Shown: positions 10,702-23,312, numbered from the stretch's first letter. The stretch: DNA of 64,000 nt from Chlorokybus atmophyticus (GCA_009103225.1 RHPI01001116.1:119253-183252), one strand, 5' to 3'. The notes: generated from the letters alone by a model not told the origin. Translations and numbers: made by a program.

Positions 10702-12722
10702 CCAACACCAACCAAGTCATGTGCTTCGCAGAAAACCTGAGCGCCCGTCTAGCACAGCTTGCTGCAGATCTCGAAGCCGCAGACGCCCACCTCACCACAA
10801 AGCAAACAGAGGTGCGTGTGCACACAGTGTGCAGACAGTATGGCCACCCCAACCCACACGCAGACGCACACGCACACGCACAGGTCGCAGCCCGTCTCCG
10901 CGCCTGTGCCGCCCGCGAGTCCCACCTGCAGTCCCGCGCCCTCCCCGTTCGGAAAAGCCTCCAACCACAACAAGCACAACCACAACAGCAACAGCAGCAA
11001 CAAGGAGGAGAAAGAAGGCGTCGCACTACCAACGGCGCGAGCATCGCCAACTACCTCAACGCGGGCAACAACAGCGCGGCGGCGGAGGCGGACGAGAAGC
11101 GCGCGAGGGCGATGAAGAAGGTAGTGAGTGAGAAAGCATGTGTGTATGCATGTGGGTGTGGGTGTGGGTGTGGGTGTGGGTGTGGGTGTGGGTATAAAAT
11201 GTGGGTGTGGGTGTTTGTTTGTAGGAGAGGGAGGAGGCGGCTGCAAGGAAGGCGAAGGAGGCGGAGGTGTGGCAGCTGCGTGTAAAGCTCGAGCAGGCCG
11301 GAAGAACCAAAAGGTGCGAGACACATATGTTTGTGTGCACGGGTATGGGTGCGTGACACATATGTTTGTGTGCACGGGTATGGGTGCGTGCGTGTGCGTG
11401 TGTACACGCTCGTGTACGCACATGTGTGCACATGCGCTTGCATGGGGCGTGCTCCTGTGTATTTCACATTGATCACCTTTCCTTCCTCTCTCAGAAAAGT
11501 TGAGACCGAGGCGCGTGCCCTCGCTGCCTACGAGACCTATCTCGCTGCCGTATCAGAGCACATGGCCGCCACCGAGAGCAGCGCCCAGAACAACAAGCCG
11601 ATCGATGCCAACGGCACCGCTGCCACACACGCCAACGATACGGGAGAGAGAGGGGGACCGGCGGAAGTGGTCGCGAGGCATGCGGCGTTGATGGAAAATA
11701 ACAGGGTGAGTATTTGTATGTGTATGTGGGTGGGTGGGTGGGTGCGGAGGTGTCGGGGGGGGGGGGGGGGGGGGGGNNNNNNNNNNNNNNNNNNNNNNNN
11801 NNNNNNNNNNNNNNNNNNNNNNNNNNNNNNNNNNNNNNNNNNNNNNNNNNNNNNNNNNNNNNNNNNNNNNNNNNNNNNNNNNNNNNNNNNNNNNNNNNNN
11901 NNNNNNNNNNNNGAGGTGGGTGTGCAGGTGTCGGGGGGGGGGGAGTGGGGGGGCTTGCCTGACGCACACGCACACGCGCGCGCACGTGCAAGCGCACGCG
12001 CAGGCGCATGTGTGTGTGTGTGTGTGTGTAAGTGAGAGAGTATGTGCGTGTGTGTGTGATTGCAAACTGAGGTGTGCTAACAGGATCTGAAGCGGGCGAT
12101 AGGGGAGAAGGCGCGTGAGCTTGAGGAGCTGAGCGGCACGCTGAGCGCGTACATGAAGGAGGCCGAGGACAAGCTTCTGGTGGGTGGTGAACGTGTTGTA
12201 GTCGTTCTTGTTGTTTGTGCAAAGTACAGCCATGTGACGGACGATGTGGTGTTCTGCTCTCAGGTGCAAACTTCAATGATTGTGGAGTTGAGGAATAGGC
12301 TTGAGACACTGCAAAATGCCAACTCGCAGCTTGATGCCAAGCTGCAGGTACGTGTGCAGGAAGGACATACACGCACACGCACCACATTTGTGTATGTGGC
12401 TATTCAATGACAATGACGATGACGATGATGTTGCGCAGGTACGGGAGGAGGTGCTGAGCGACCGCAAGAGGCGGCTCGGCGAAGCAAAGATGGCTCTGAT
12501 GTACCTCTACCAAAGATGCAGGCAAGCCCTGTACATGTCACATACACGCACGCACGCTCATGCACAGACCAACACGTACTTTTTCTCATAAGGCGTCACA
12601 TCCATCCGGAGGACGAGCCCGACCCCGCGCGCGCACTTGGGGTCGTGCTGAGGCGGCTCGAGGACGCGGAGGCTATTTCGCGTGCCGGCGTGGCGGGGAT
12701 TGTGTTTGGCGGAGGGGGGTAG
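10305..12722 (+). CDS. CCDC42/CFAP73 (MIA2)-like DUF4200 coiled-coil protein
   Basis: DUF4200 coiled coils include CCDC42 and the Modifier of Inner Arms proteins CFAP73/CFAP100 of the axoneme. Nine exons: 10305-10470, 10732-10811, 10884-11120, 11225-11313, 11495-11705, 12084-12179, 12264-12347, 12439-12521, 12593-12722; 391 aa. A Gly-rich head is followed by coiled coil with a Q-rich insert. The family core follows: ALAAYETYLAAVSEHM, EVVARHAALMENNRDLKRAI, VELRNRLETLQNANSQLDAK and RKRRLGEAKMALMYLYQRC. The last block matches the (K)LGxxxMAxLNLY pattern of CCDC42/CFAP73. Intron 5 contains a 136-N gap inside a poly-G run; intron 8 has a GC donor. TGTAA lies at 12901-12905. Which family member it is cannot be settled without a tree. 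Confidence 0.88.
11152..11192. repeat. (TGTGGG)n intronic repeat
   Basis: About seven hexamer units in intron 3 of the CCDC42-like gene, next to other TG-rich tracts. Confidence 0.85.
11320..11389. repeat. Two tandem copies of a 35-bp unit
   Basis: Exact or near-exact tandem duplication of a 35-bp unit beginning GACACATATG, in intron 4 of the CCDC42-like gene. Confidence 0.85.
11777..11912. other. Assembly gap (136 N)
   Basis: Run of N flanked by poly-G; it lies within an intron, so no coding sequence of the CCDC42-like gene appears to be lost. Confidence 0.95.
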
Positions 12723-13250
12723 ATGTACTGCAAGCCGTGAGAGGGACTGTGTGGTTGATTGTGCAAACACACAGTGTGCATATTGTGGGGAGCGCAGCTT
12801 AGCTTGGCTTGAACTGCTTGGTGTGATGCACACCTGCTCAGCAAAATAAAGCGTCGTGAACAGGAGTGGAGCACCATCCTCGCTGGTACCTGTTGTGATA
12901 TGTAACAACATGCCAGCACGGACAGCACGAACGAACACAATATAAAGGCAACCGATGCTCATTCTTGGAGTCTGTCTGTGCGGGAAGCAGAGCTCAAGTT
13001 GTGCACAGTGCTGCACCAAGGCAACAAGCAAATTAACACTAACCGACATTGCAAGAGGTCGGGGACCCACACTCTCACTGACGGACCACCACATGACATC
13101 GGTTGCACAGTATCAACCACAACAAGCCGAGTCACAAGTACAGATACTACTACTGTCGTATTATAACCATGCAGCCAAAGTTAAACTGACCTACAGCGTA
13201 CGTACAAAGCAATACTGCGCTGAGCGTATAACTTGTCTTACTATTGTTTG

Positions 13251-16200
13251 TCAAGCATTGTTCCAACTGGACTTTGCAGCCTCCATGGCTTCAATGCACT
13301 CCAGCACGGACGCCTTGCGTGCCATGGCGTCTCTTAGAGCGCTGCCCGCAGCTTCGTTCTCTTTGAGCAAGTAAGCAGCGTAGTACACCTGCCAGAAAGC
13401 ACAGAGTTCAAATTGGCATAATCACCACTATGCATATACGCGCATAGCTAGCAATGATGGAAAGCACACTCATTGCTGCAAAGCGAGTGTGCATAAAGAA
13501 TAACGATCTTACCGCCCATCTTGTCAACGACTGCTGCTGGTCTTTGCTAAGCCTCGGTTTGGTCCGGTTCATCATTCTCTGCACTCATCATCCAGCAATC
13601 AGCAGCCATCAGTACCATATGTATCCAACGCTCTCCACGCATTTGCTTCATACATGCAGCAGCTTCCCCCCACCTGTAGTGACAACAGGTCCGCTGTCTG
13701 CCCCATCACCTTATCAAACCGCAAGCCCTCCGCTGCGAGCCCGGCCATCGACACCACCGACAACCTGCGTGGGAAGAAGTCACACATCGCATCCTGTGCG
13801 TGACACACAACAATTCAATCCAACACCCACACCTGTCCAGCTCCTCTGGCTCAAGGAAGCCGGTCAGGAGGCGCTTCTGCAGCTTGGTGTCGACGAGGTT
13901 CACGTGCTCTCTGCCGAGGTCGAGGGAGTAGCTGGTCACGGGCAGACCGAGGAGGTACGCCACTGCATGATGGTGAGGAAGAAATTTGGTCTGATTGGTT
14001 CGCATATGGTGTTGACATTGACATGGGACTTGCCTTGGAAGTGCGCGGCTTCGTGACGCAGGATGCGCTCGTTGTAGTCGGGAAACACACGCGAGAACTT
14101 GTCTATGATGACTTGAAGTAGCCTGTGTGCGCACGGCACATAGTTAGCAAGCCATCTGGCAAGAACGGATAGTCTACATATCTACCTAACAATCTAAGTT
14201 TCCTCCCCAAGCACCCTTTCCCTTCTCAAAGGCAGAAAGAACACTAAATTTAGCTAAGAATGACACAAAGAAAAACCCAACAGACACAGTCATGTGTACT
14301 ACAAGTCCATAGTACAAGCGAGTTCAATTGAGAGATTGGCTGGGGGAGAAGACAGATGACCTTTGAATGGCACCCACCCTGGAGCAGTGCTGCCAATGGC
14401 CAACACGGCCAGCGATATGCCGCCTGTAAGATATGGCACAAAGAAGCCCCAGTCCTGCAACACCATCAGTAAAAATAAAGTTAATAAGCCAACGTGACAG
14501 GATGTGAACGGACTTATAGTGTTGGGAGGGAGATGCAAAGCAAGAGGTATCATCTGAAGCGTGCCACATGCCCAAGTAAGCTACATGGAGCACTTCAATG
14601 CACTACGCGGTCATCTTTGTATATATATCCTGGTACTTATGCAACAATGCATTGCGCTGTGAAAGAGACTGTCAACTGCTGTGGTGGTCGCCTGCTATCA
14701 GAGCAGACAGTGTTGATAAAAGTGCAAAACCTGAAGTTTGTAACATGCACAAACCAATGCAGAATCTGCATGCAGCTAATCAAGAGCGAATTGCAGACTC
14801 TATGCTTCTTGGCAAGCGCTTCTGATGCATATTTCTGCATCAGGCCTACACATGTGCGCACAGTGACACAAGAAATTGTTACTTACGCCTGGAAGCTGTC
14901 CAGCCAGCACGGCCACGACTGACGTTGATCCCACCACAGTCACCAGGAACGCCAGCTGGCAGGGACAGCACGAATGCGGTTACGTGAAGTGCATTGAACA
15001 AACACATGCTATGCAGCTCCCCTTCAGAACAGGTTTGACCAAGTGACTACAACTGCTCAAGGTTGTCACTCACGTTGTTGCGCTCGCTTGGTATAGCGAG
15101 GCTTTCAGCATTCTTTACGCCCATGCGTGTGATCTCATTGACGTTGACCTGTACAACACCATCAACATAATCGTTCAAGTGCTGTTTCAGCTTGACTTGA
15201 TGTGCCATGCATGTGATGCATGCACGTACCGCCCGCCTCACAAGTTTGGGGACAGAACTCCAACCCTTTGCCGCACCTGGAGAGCAAAGAGTCATGTTGA
15301 TGTGTTTGAAACTGTCAGTTTCCTTGCCATGCATCGCTGAATGATGCCAGCGTGCATGCGTGCGATAGGTTGTTTGATACATGCGCACGAGCAGGACAAT
15401 GCAACTGCGAACCTGCATCTTTGAGGGCAGATAGTGCTGCCTTGGCCGCTTCTGAGTCTTTCTGCAACAGCGCAGTACAGGCTTGCTTATCATTGCAAGT
15501 ACCACTGTTGTACACACTGAACGGATCGGTTTTGTGTCAAGGTGACAGACAGCATAGTGTATATACTATTGAGTGCAAGTCCGCTCCGTGATGTATCAAC
15601 TATTGTCGTTAATGCTGAGCGAATGGCTGCGCTATCAACTATTGGCGCCTCTGTAACAAATTGCCTCAATGCGAAGCACATGTAAGCACTTATGATTCTT
15701 GCATAGGACTATGGATCAACCAGTCATGTGCACGCTTTCAGTTCAGCCTAGTGAAGGGTATGCTCAGGGGCATGGTGGCAAACAGTGCGAACGTAGATGT
15801 AACCAACGGATTGTCTCTGTGTGTTTTGATAAGCAAATCAACTCGCCAAGGTGCAAAATGTAACCCGACATTGTGAAAACGTCGCGACGCTCACGACCAA
15901 GCACACAAGCAGTAGGACTGACTGAGATGTTGCTGTGCCATAGCTGATAGAGTGGCACAATGCACACGGAACTGCACTTCAGACAACAGTTACTTGCATG
16001 CCCAGCACCAATGCAGCACCACATTGGCACTGCTCAATGCCATGTCATTGGCACCTCGCTGATGGCAGACGCAAATTCGCTCTTGTAGCGTGAAGGGTCT
16101 GAGGCAGGCTTTTGCTCATCCACAGGCGAGGCGGAAGCCCGGACTGCTACGCTTAACCGCCTGCTGCCTAGCCCACTGCTCCTCAAAACAGGCAGCCTGC

Positions 16201-16445
16201 TGCGTCTGCTGCTGGGCTGCGTCAAGCTTGAATCCTTATGCTGGACCACTGAAGACACAGAGTCACAGTCAACACGCTGAGTCTCACACGTCTACACTGC
16301 CAGCTGGCTTGCGCTAACCAGGCCATGCTGAGCTGAGTGTGCAGCATTGATGGCAGCACAAGCACCCACCTGAGCGGGCGGCGGAGCGGGGAGCTGCGGC
16401 TGCTGGGAGCGCAGGCAGGAGTTGTAGACAGCACGACGACGCCAT
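13251..16445 (-). CDS. Plastid M41-like (FtsH-type) zinc metalloprotease-domain protein
   Basis: Resembles a plant/algal plastid family with an FtsH-type M41 domain but no AAA domain. Twelve exons (minus): 16445-16370, 16248-16055, 15461-15413, 15276-15230, 15148-15074, 14955-14887, 14454-14378, 14122-14034, 13962-13833, 13764-13674, 13578-13513, 13388-13251; 366 aa. The first ~75 residues form a transit peptide (MASSCCLQLL start; SVAVRAS cleavage-like site). Two hydrophobic segments follow (LAFLVTVVGSTSVVAVLAG; FVPYLTGGISLAVLAIG). HEAAH, the HExxH zinc motif, is at about residues 219-223, followed by VAYLLGLPV. The C-terminal half holds SVVSMAGLAAEG and WAVYYAAYLLK. The intron directly after HEAAHFQ uses a GC donor. 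Head-to-head with EngB. Confidence 0.88.
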
Positions 16446-16526
16446 TGACACCCACCACGACAACCAGTGCCTCCGCCTCCGCCTGCTGCTAAAGAAGCAG
16501 AAGCAATGTAGCAACAACTTTGCAGC
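16446..16526. promoter_or_regulatory. Very short bidirectional spacer
   Basis: Only 81 bp separate the start codons of the M41-like protein (minus) and EngB (plus). If both starts are right, the promoters must overlap the opposite gene or share this segment. No TATA-like element stands out. Confidence 0.5.
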
Positions 16527-19299
16527 ATGTGGCTGGCAGTGCTGCGGCGGGCGGTGGTGGGCGGCGGCGTAGGCGGCGGCGTGGGAGGTGTTGCTGCTGT
16601 TGGTGCTTGCGTCGGTGTCCTGCGGAGAGCTGCCGTCTTTGCTGGTAGTGGTTTGGACCACCCGCACGAGCAGGCGGCGTTGCTCGGCTGCAGGAGCTGG
16701 GCGAGCATTGGTAAATCTGCTGCTAGCAGCAGCAGCGGCCGGCCTGGCTACAGCGACAACAAGCGGGCCAACAAGGCCAACCGGCAGGTACGAGATGTAC
16801 AACCTGCTGATTGCATGCCATGTTTTGACAAGTTAAATACGATAGTGACTGGCTTGAATGTTCTTTGAGGATGACCTTCCTCTCAAACCAGCTTGACTGA
16901 ACGCCTGCTGTTACCCAGCGTCGAAAAAACACTCCATTATTGCAATTGCCAATGCAGCTTGACTCTGCTCGTTTGTATATGCTTCCAAGCTGGTGTGTTG
17001 TTTGATTTGTCAAGCAGCAAACCTGCCATACTTGCATTTATAGCCCCACCCTTCATGCTGTGCGGTATCTATGTTCAGGAAATTAAACACGGCTTGTTGG
17101 CATTCAACGTGTGTACAGGTATCCAAATTTGGCAAGTTTGGACTCCCGTCCCGCAAGGATGCAAAGGAGTCGAGCAAGCTTTCAGATGCTGCAGGAAAAG
17201 CATCAGCAAAAGGAGCCTTCAAAGGTCCTCTAAGCCAGGCCGCAGGACGTTACCAAGGCAAAGAAGAACAGCAGCACCACCGAAAGCCGCAGCAGCGCGA
17301 GTTGCCTTTACTGTGGGAAGATGGCAGGCTACGACCAAGCAGCAAATTCAAAGCGGATGGCTTAAGAGGCTTGACTCAAAAGTTTGGCGATAGGTTGCAG
17401 GGATGGAGCGCTGGCAAAGATGCCAAAAAGCCCCCGCGAGCATATGAGAAACCAGACGGGCATTGGGAGTTACGCAGCTCAGCTCCAAAGAGGTTTGGAG
17501 GAGATGGCAAGGATGACAGAAAGCCGCCGCGAAGGCATGACAAACCGTACCGGCATTGGGAGACATCACGCAGTTTAGTTCAACAGAGGTTTGGAAAAGA
17601 TGTTGACAAGGATGGAAGAAAGCCGCCGCCGCGAGCATATGAAACACCTGACAAGCATCGGCAACCACCACGCAGCTCAGTTCCACACAGGTTAGGAGGA
17701 GATGGCAGGGATGGTAGAAAACCGCGCGCATATGAGACACCTTATAGGCATCGTGACGCACAACGTGGTTCACCTCAACAGAGTTTTGGAGGAGTTATCA
17801 GGGATGACAGAAAGTTGACGCGAGCATTCGACAAACCTCACAGGCATCGCGACATATCACGAGGTTCAGTCCAACAGAGGGTTGGAGGAGATAGCAGAGC
17901 CAAGCGAGATCGCTCAACAGACACCTTATCTGCCTCACAGCAAAACAAAGATTGTCTATCCACCAGCACGCCGGCCGCGTTGAATGTTGAGTGCGATGAT
18001 GATCAGAATAGAGCGCTGTTGACTGCCGATTTTGTGCCGTTGAAACACGCGGAGGTCAGGCAGACAGTGGCAAGCCCGGAACTGGTGGATTACTTGGAGG
18101 AGAACCTGTTTGGAAAGCGGCGCCAGCAGGAGATTGTCGAGCGCGGGTATGACCAACGTAATGCAGCACCTTTGGATGACCTGCCGCTCCGCAGGAGCCG
18201 CATGCGCGATACGGCCATGCGAGCACCGGACCCAACCATCTTCGCCAAGCACCTTGAGTTGACTCACTCGGCTTCGGTATGTTATCCTTACCTCTTGCTG
18301 CATCTCGCGAAGTCACATTGTGCATGCGTGCATGCGTGTGGAATATTGAGTTGGCACGCTTGGTTACAGTCTTGACACGTTTTGTCTTGTCAAGAGTATG
18401 TCATGTAGTGGGAAGCTCTCCATATCATGGCATGGTATCTTTAAGTTCATTGTGATTGTTCGAATGATGTCCAGGCACACTTGTAGGTGCCGTCCTTGTT
18501 TCCAGAGCCGAAGCTGCCGGAGATAGCGTTCGCGGGCGTGTCCAATGTGGGCAAGTCAAGCCTCATCAACGCGCTCCTTCGCAAGTGGGGCAAAGCGCTG
18601 GTCTCCTCCAAGCCTGGACAGACACAGACCGTCAACTTCTACAAGCTTGGCACGCACATGACCCTCGTGGACCTTCCTGGTTATGGCTTCGCTTTTGCCG
18701 AAGAAGAGGCCAAGAAGAGCTGGCAAGCTCTCACACAGGTGAGTGCGTGAGTGTGTAAGAGAGAATGAGCAAGAGAGACAACGGACACAAACATGTGTTG
18801 TTGTTCCTTTTCCATGACAGGCCTATTTGACTGAGCGTCCGACATTGAAGAGGGTTCTGCTCATGATGGACGTGAGACAGGTGCCGAAGGTGTCCGACTG
18901 GGAGTTGATGAAGCAGCTTGACGCCGCGGGCGTGCGCTACCAGGTGGTGCTCACGAAGACAGACCTCGTGATGCCTGACCGCCTCGCCAGCCGCATCACG
19001 GCCTTCAAGAACTCCCTTGCAGGGTTCCGCTGCCTCGTGGACCCTGTGGTAAGGGCCAGCAACATGTTGTGTGACTGTGCTCATCTTTGCCGTTGTATTC
19101 CCAACCCAACGCAACCATTGCAACGTCTCAGATGCCGGTGAGTGCGGAGTCTGGAGCGGGCATCATGAAGCTGAGGGCGATGCTGGCTGGGTTGGCGAAG
19201 CGCCCGCAAGTACAGGAACAGCAGGCGCAGGTTGACAAGGTCGCGAGAAGGGAGGAGGAAGCGGCCGTCCGGCGAGCTCACTGGCAGAAAGCTTCATGA
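16527..19299 (+). CDS. Organellar EngB/YihA-type GTPase with a tandem-repeat N-terminal domain
   Basis: EngB/YihA GTPases assist large ribosomal subunit assembly. Five exons: 16527-16787, 17119-18276, 18487-18738, 18821-19048, 19132-19299; 688 aa, against about 200 for bacterial EngB. Residues 1-87 look like an organelle-targeting leader. Residues ~180-352 contain about six copies of a ~33-36 residue basic repeat (core F-GGDGKDDRKPPR, then an Arg/His stretch and SSxxQQR). The GTPase domain starts near 474: G1 GVSNVGKS (490-497), G3 DLPGYG (535-540), G4 TKTD (602-605), G5 SAESG (637-641). Repeat domain and GTPase sit in one phase-consistent frame. The repeat array is uninterrupted in a single 1158-bp exon. 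I know of no such repeat on characterised EngB proteins. Confidence 0.92.
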
Positions 19300-20930
19300 T
19301 CACGCGCTACAGAAATGCTTGGATGGGTACCGATCACCACTTGCATGCTCTTGCTGAACAAGCATGCTGGTTGCGCAAAGCTGCTGCACCAGCACTGTCA
19401 GGAAGAGCGCGCCACGGTTACAGAAGGTCACATTTTGCTCGCATGCTTGGAGGCCTGTTGCCAGTGCAAGTGATGCTGCCAAGATTCATTATTGTTTGTC
19501 TGGGATTGGCCTGGTCTGCCTAGTCGAATGAGTAAGTGTGTGCGTAGTGTGCTCCGCGCCATCTGCCTGTACTCTGCTTGCGGCGCAAGTAGTCCTGGAC
19601 AACAAGCTTGCGGGTACATTGTTGAGGCGTGTCCATGACAGCTTGCCTTGACACTTGCAGCATGTGCCCTTGGCTAGCAACACAAGGCGTGCGACACCTC
19701 AGTCGCTGAGGATATGTGTGTCAATAAACACATATGGTACCGCTATGCTTCCTTAGCATGTTGGCAATCTCTTGCAGTCTTATACACTATGACTGAAACA
19801 GCATGAGGTCGTTGCACACCCTGCTCTCCATCCCGTGGCCCGGGAATCTCTTCTCAAATGTATGAAAAAGGTCTGATCGTAGTCCGCTGGTGTGGAGCTA
19901 ACCGAGAAAATGACAGTACAGCATACGATATCATACACAGCGTACCACGCTTAAGGCTTATATAACTCACCATGCGTAAATGGCGCATTGCCATGCAGAC
20001 TGCATGATTGAGATGGAGACGACTTTGTCTGATCAGACCTTATACAGCGTTCACGCTGACATTGAGGACACTGAGATTGACGAAGGAGCGCAAGAAGCTG
20101 CCTGTCTCGATGATTATCATGCACACCTTGCACTCATGAGCTTCATGCACACACATTCCCTCTTGCAACTTTCGTACACTTCCAAGAGCAGTGAACGATG
20201 AGCAGGCCAAGAGAGCTGGAAGCATTTCTTCCGAAGGAAAGAAGGGAGCAGCAGCAGCCAACACCCTTGCATTTTACGCTCTTGCGAGCAGAGCGCGAAG
20301 TCTGGTACATTGCGTTGCCACGCGGCGCCACTTTTCAGATCAATCATCAGATCTCTACACGAAGTGTACACTTGGCCGGCAGCGGGCGGCGGCGGCGGCG
20401 GTGCAGGCCACAAGGTGGCGGCGGAGGAGGAGGGGGAAGTGCAGGAGGAGCAGGTGCTGAAGAGGACGAAGGGGCAAGGTGTATCTTCGACACCGGTGGT
20501 GAGCAAAGCTGTGGTTTGCTTGCATGCGGTTGTTACTGTGCCGGGCGAAAGGCTGCGCCGTTGTTGTTGGCGGAACCTGTGGCGGCGGCGGCGGGCGCCG
20601 TGCATGCATGCATGTTTTCCGTGCCTCTCCATGCATTGTGAGTCGCTCTGGTGTAAACGTGTAGTGGCCATTCGCATACGTCAAGCCGCATGAGCGGGCT
20701 GACGTAAGCACACTGGAAGGCGCCACTGCCCGTGCTTCCTGCCACACAGACAGTGTTTGGACATGCTGCAGTAACCTCGGCCTTTCATTCTTCGTTTGTT
20801 GAGGTAGCTTTTCTCCACCCACGATATTGATTCGCACTTTTAACTGCAGAGGGTGTGACCTCCAAGGCACATCTCTCGTCTCTGTTGTGCACTGGTAGTG
20901 CACAGCACTTCACCGCGCCGCACACAAAGT
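19300..20930. other. Intergenic; no convincing gene
   Basis: Contains an AATAAA-like site near 19725 that may serve EngB, and a GGC/GAG-rich low-complexity patch (20370-20480). An ATG-started frame at 20198 gives a short basic peptide with no family resemblance and no clear splice partner. Confidence 0.5.
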
Positions 20931-22105
20931 ATGGCTGCTGCCGCCGCCGCCCGCAGTCTGGTGCTTGCTGTACCGAAGCCACCGGTCTGCTTCGCAAAGG
21001 CGCGGGGGGAATCTGTCAGTAGTAGAGCAGGCTGTGGCACCAGCAGAGTGTCCGCTGGTGGTGCGAAGACGCGCGGAGCGAGTGCCGGACTGAGAGGAGG
21101 AGGGCTCTTTCTGGGGGAGAGGCTGGGCTTGCGCTTGGGGAGGTGAGTGACAGTGCGACGCTACATACATGGTTTGATGTGAGCATTTATTCATGCCAGC
21201 GGTATGCAAATGCATGCATGTGCACGCTCACATACGCAAGCATGTGTGCACGCACGCATGCATGCACTCATGTTTGTATGCAGATACATGAAACAGACTG
21301 ATGTATATATATGCACGTGTGTGGGTACGTACGCACTCTGCTCACCTCACATGCATGCGTATGCGTATACACGTGTACATATGCACAAGATACGCGCACC
21401 TGCGGATTACATACGTATGGATGTCTAGTAGAACTAGACTTACATATGCCTAGATTGCCATTGTCATTGACACATCCTGTGTTGAGCTGCTCGGGTAAAA
21501 GATACGGGAGCCCGTGCACAACAACTTGATGCCATCCCCTTACCCGTAATGTTGCTATTCCCTGACCCGTTTTCTCAACTGATGTGGTTGTTTGATAGTT
21601 GCTGAAACATATGCGCACAATGAGGCTACCGCAAGCACAAGGCACTCAGGCATCCCCACATGGATTGTCACGTACACTTCATCTGCCACTTTGCATGCAT
21701 CTCACACCCTCACTGTCACAGGCCTTCCAGCAGCATGCAGAACTCCACTCCCTCAGTCCGACCCTTCCAAGTGCGTGCCAGCAGCGAACCAACGAGCAGC
21801 AAAGAAGACCAAACCCCATCATCATCCTCAGACACCAACGATCAGCTCGACGCGACGTCGCTTGCGTCCAACGTCGGCCTGGCGCTGCTGTGGGCGGCCT
21901 TCGTCGCGTACGCCTTTACGCTCTCGCCCAACCAGACGCCGTACCGCGACACCTACTTCCTGATGAAGATCGTCGGACTGGGGGAGGACGACGGCGTTCA
22001 ACTCAACAGGTAGGGAGTATGTGAGTTGGTGCTTTGTGATGCAGATGGTTGTTGAATTGCATCATGTGAGCTCGCGGAGCCATGCTTACGTGCTCGCACG
22101 CACGC

Positions 22106-22136
<31 letters not shown>

Positions 22137-23312
22137 GGTGTCTGTGTGTGTGTCTCTTGTGCGCATATTTCCGTGCGTGTTGGTGTAGTACCTGATCTCA
22201 CAGCCACACGCGCATACGCATGCGTGTGTGTGTGCGCTCTTGCGGGTGTCTGCGTATGTGCTCTCTGTGTGCCTCTGTGCGTGTGTCCAAACAGTACTTC
22301 ATCTCATTTGCAACAGGGTGTTTTTCTGCTTGTTTAACATCATGGGCGTGTGGCCCGGCATCTACAACAAGCTTCTGATCCCGTCGGCGCGCGCGAGCGG
22401 TCGTCCGAGGGGCAACTTCTCGCTGCCTGCGTGGCCCTTCATCGCGCTCTCTTACGGCACGGGCGCCTTCGCACTGCTGCCCTACTTTGCCCTATGGCGA
22501 CCAGAAAAGGTGGATGTTACAATGTGGGTATGCGTGAGTTTTGTGTTGGTTTGTGTCTCTTTTTCACATGCTTGTTTACTCGTAGGCTGCTGCGCTGCCG
22601 TCCGCGGAAGAGCGCAACACTAAATGGTTCAAAGGTGTTGAGTCGAAAATAACCGACTGGATCTTGCTGATATCTGCTGTCGGGCTAGTTGTCGGTGCTG
22701 CCACAGCCGGCCCGAAAGATTGGTAAGCAATAGAGTCACCTGCCCACACTTTGCACATACACACCAAGCACACTCAAACACAGCACAAAGGTACACACGG
22801 TAGCGGCATTACTTCACGACTGAGCGGTTTTCACATGTGTCTGACCATGCATTGGCTCACTTACACTCGTACCCTCACGCGAACGAGTGTGGGCGAATGC
22901 ATGGTCATGCACATATTCATACTGCACATTTGGTACGCCCCAGTGCATCGCTTGCAACACATTGGTTGAACAGTACACATTCCGTCGACGTTCTTTGTAC
23001 ACATAGGTGCATTCCTGACAACCTCGATACGTTGGCGTTGATTGTACGTTGTTTGTTGTTCCCAGGTCCGAGTTTGGGCATTTCTTCGACGAAAGCCGTT
23101 TCATCCACGTGATGACGCTCGACTTCTTCACGCTGTGTTGCTTGGCTCCGTTCTGGGTGTTCCACGACGCGGACCGGCGCCAGTACAAGTCGAACCTCCT
23201 CTGGCCCCTCGCGCTCACGCCGCTCTTCGGCCCCGCGGTCTACCTCGTCCTCAGGCCGCAGCTGCCGATGGCCGAGGATGGCGCGAAAGAGGCGCAGCAG
23301 AAGGCGGAGTGA
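20931..23312 (+). CDS. Plastid polytopic membrane protein, unnamed family
   Basis: I do not recognise a named family. Five exons: 20931-21142, 21722-22009, 22317-22509, 22586-22722, 23066-23312; 358 aa, phases consistent. Exon 1 and the start of exon 2 form an Ala/Ser/Arg/Gly-rich plastid transit peptide; FQVRASS is a likely cleavage region. The mature part has about six hydrophobic segments, including VGLALLWAAFVAYAFTL, FIALSYGTGAFALLPYFALW, WILLISAVGLVVGAATAG and FFTLCCLAPFWVF. Hydrophilic loops carry NIMGVWPGIYNKLLIPS, SRFIHVMTLDFF and FHDADRRQYKS. The pattern suggests an envelope or thylakoid protein. The introns hold TG-rich repeats. TGTAA lies at 23430-23434. Gene model strong, function unknown. 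Confidence 0.83.

Noticed and set aside
11152-11192. TGTGGG array as telomeric repeat
   Set aside because: Short, intronic, and surrounded by other TG-rich simple repeats; more likely a microsatellite.
10208-11476. Several long minus-strand frames opposite the CCDC42-like gene
   Set aside because: Antisense shadows of GC-rich exons and TG-repeat introns; the plus strand carries phase-consistent exons with family motifs.
17348-17773. Minus-strand frame of 141 aa
   Set aside because: Antisense of the EngB repeat domain; its periodicity mirrors the coding repeats.
20198-20641. 147-aa frame with poly-Gly
   Set aside because: The second half is a GGC/GGA low-complexity tract; no splice partners or family match.
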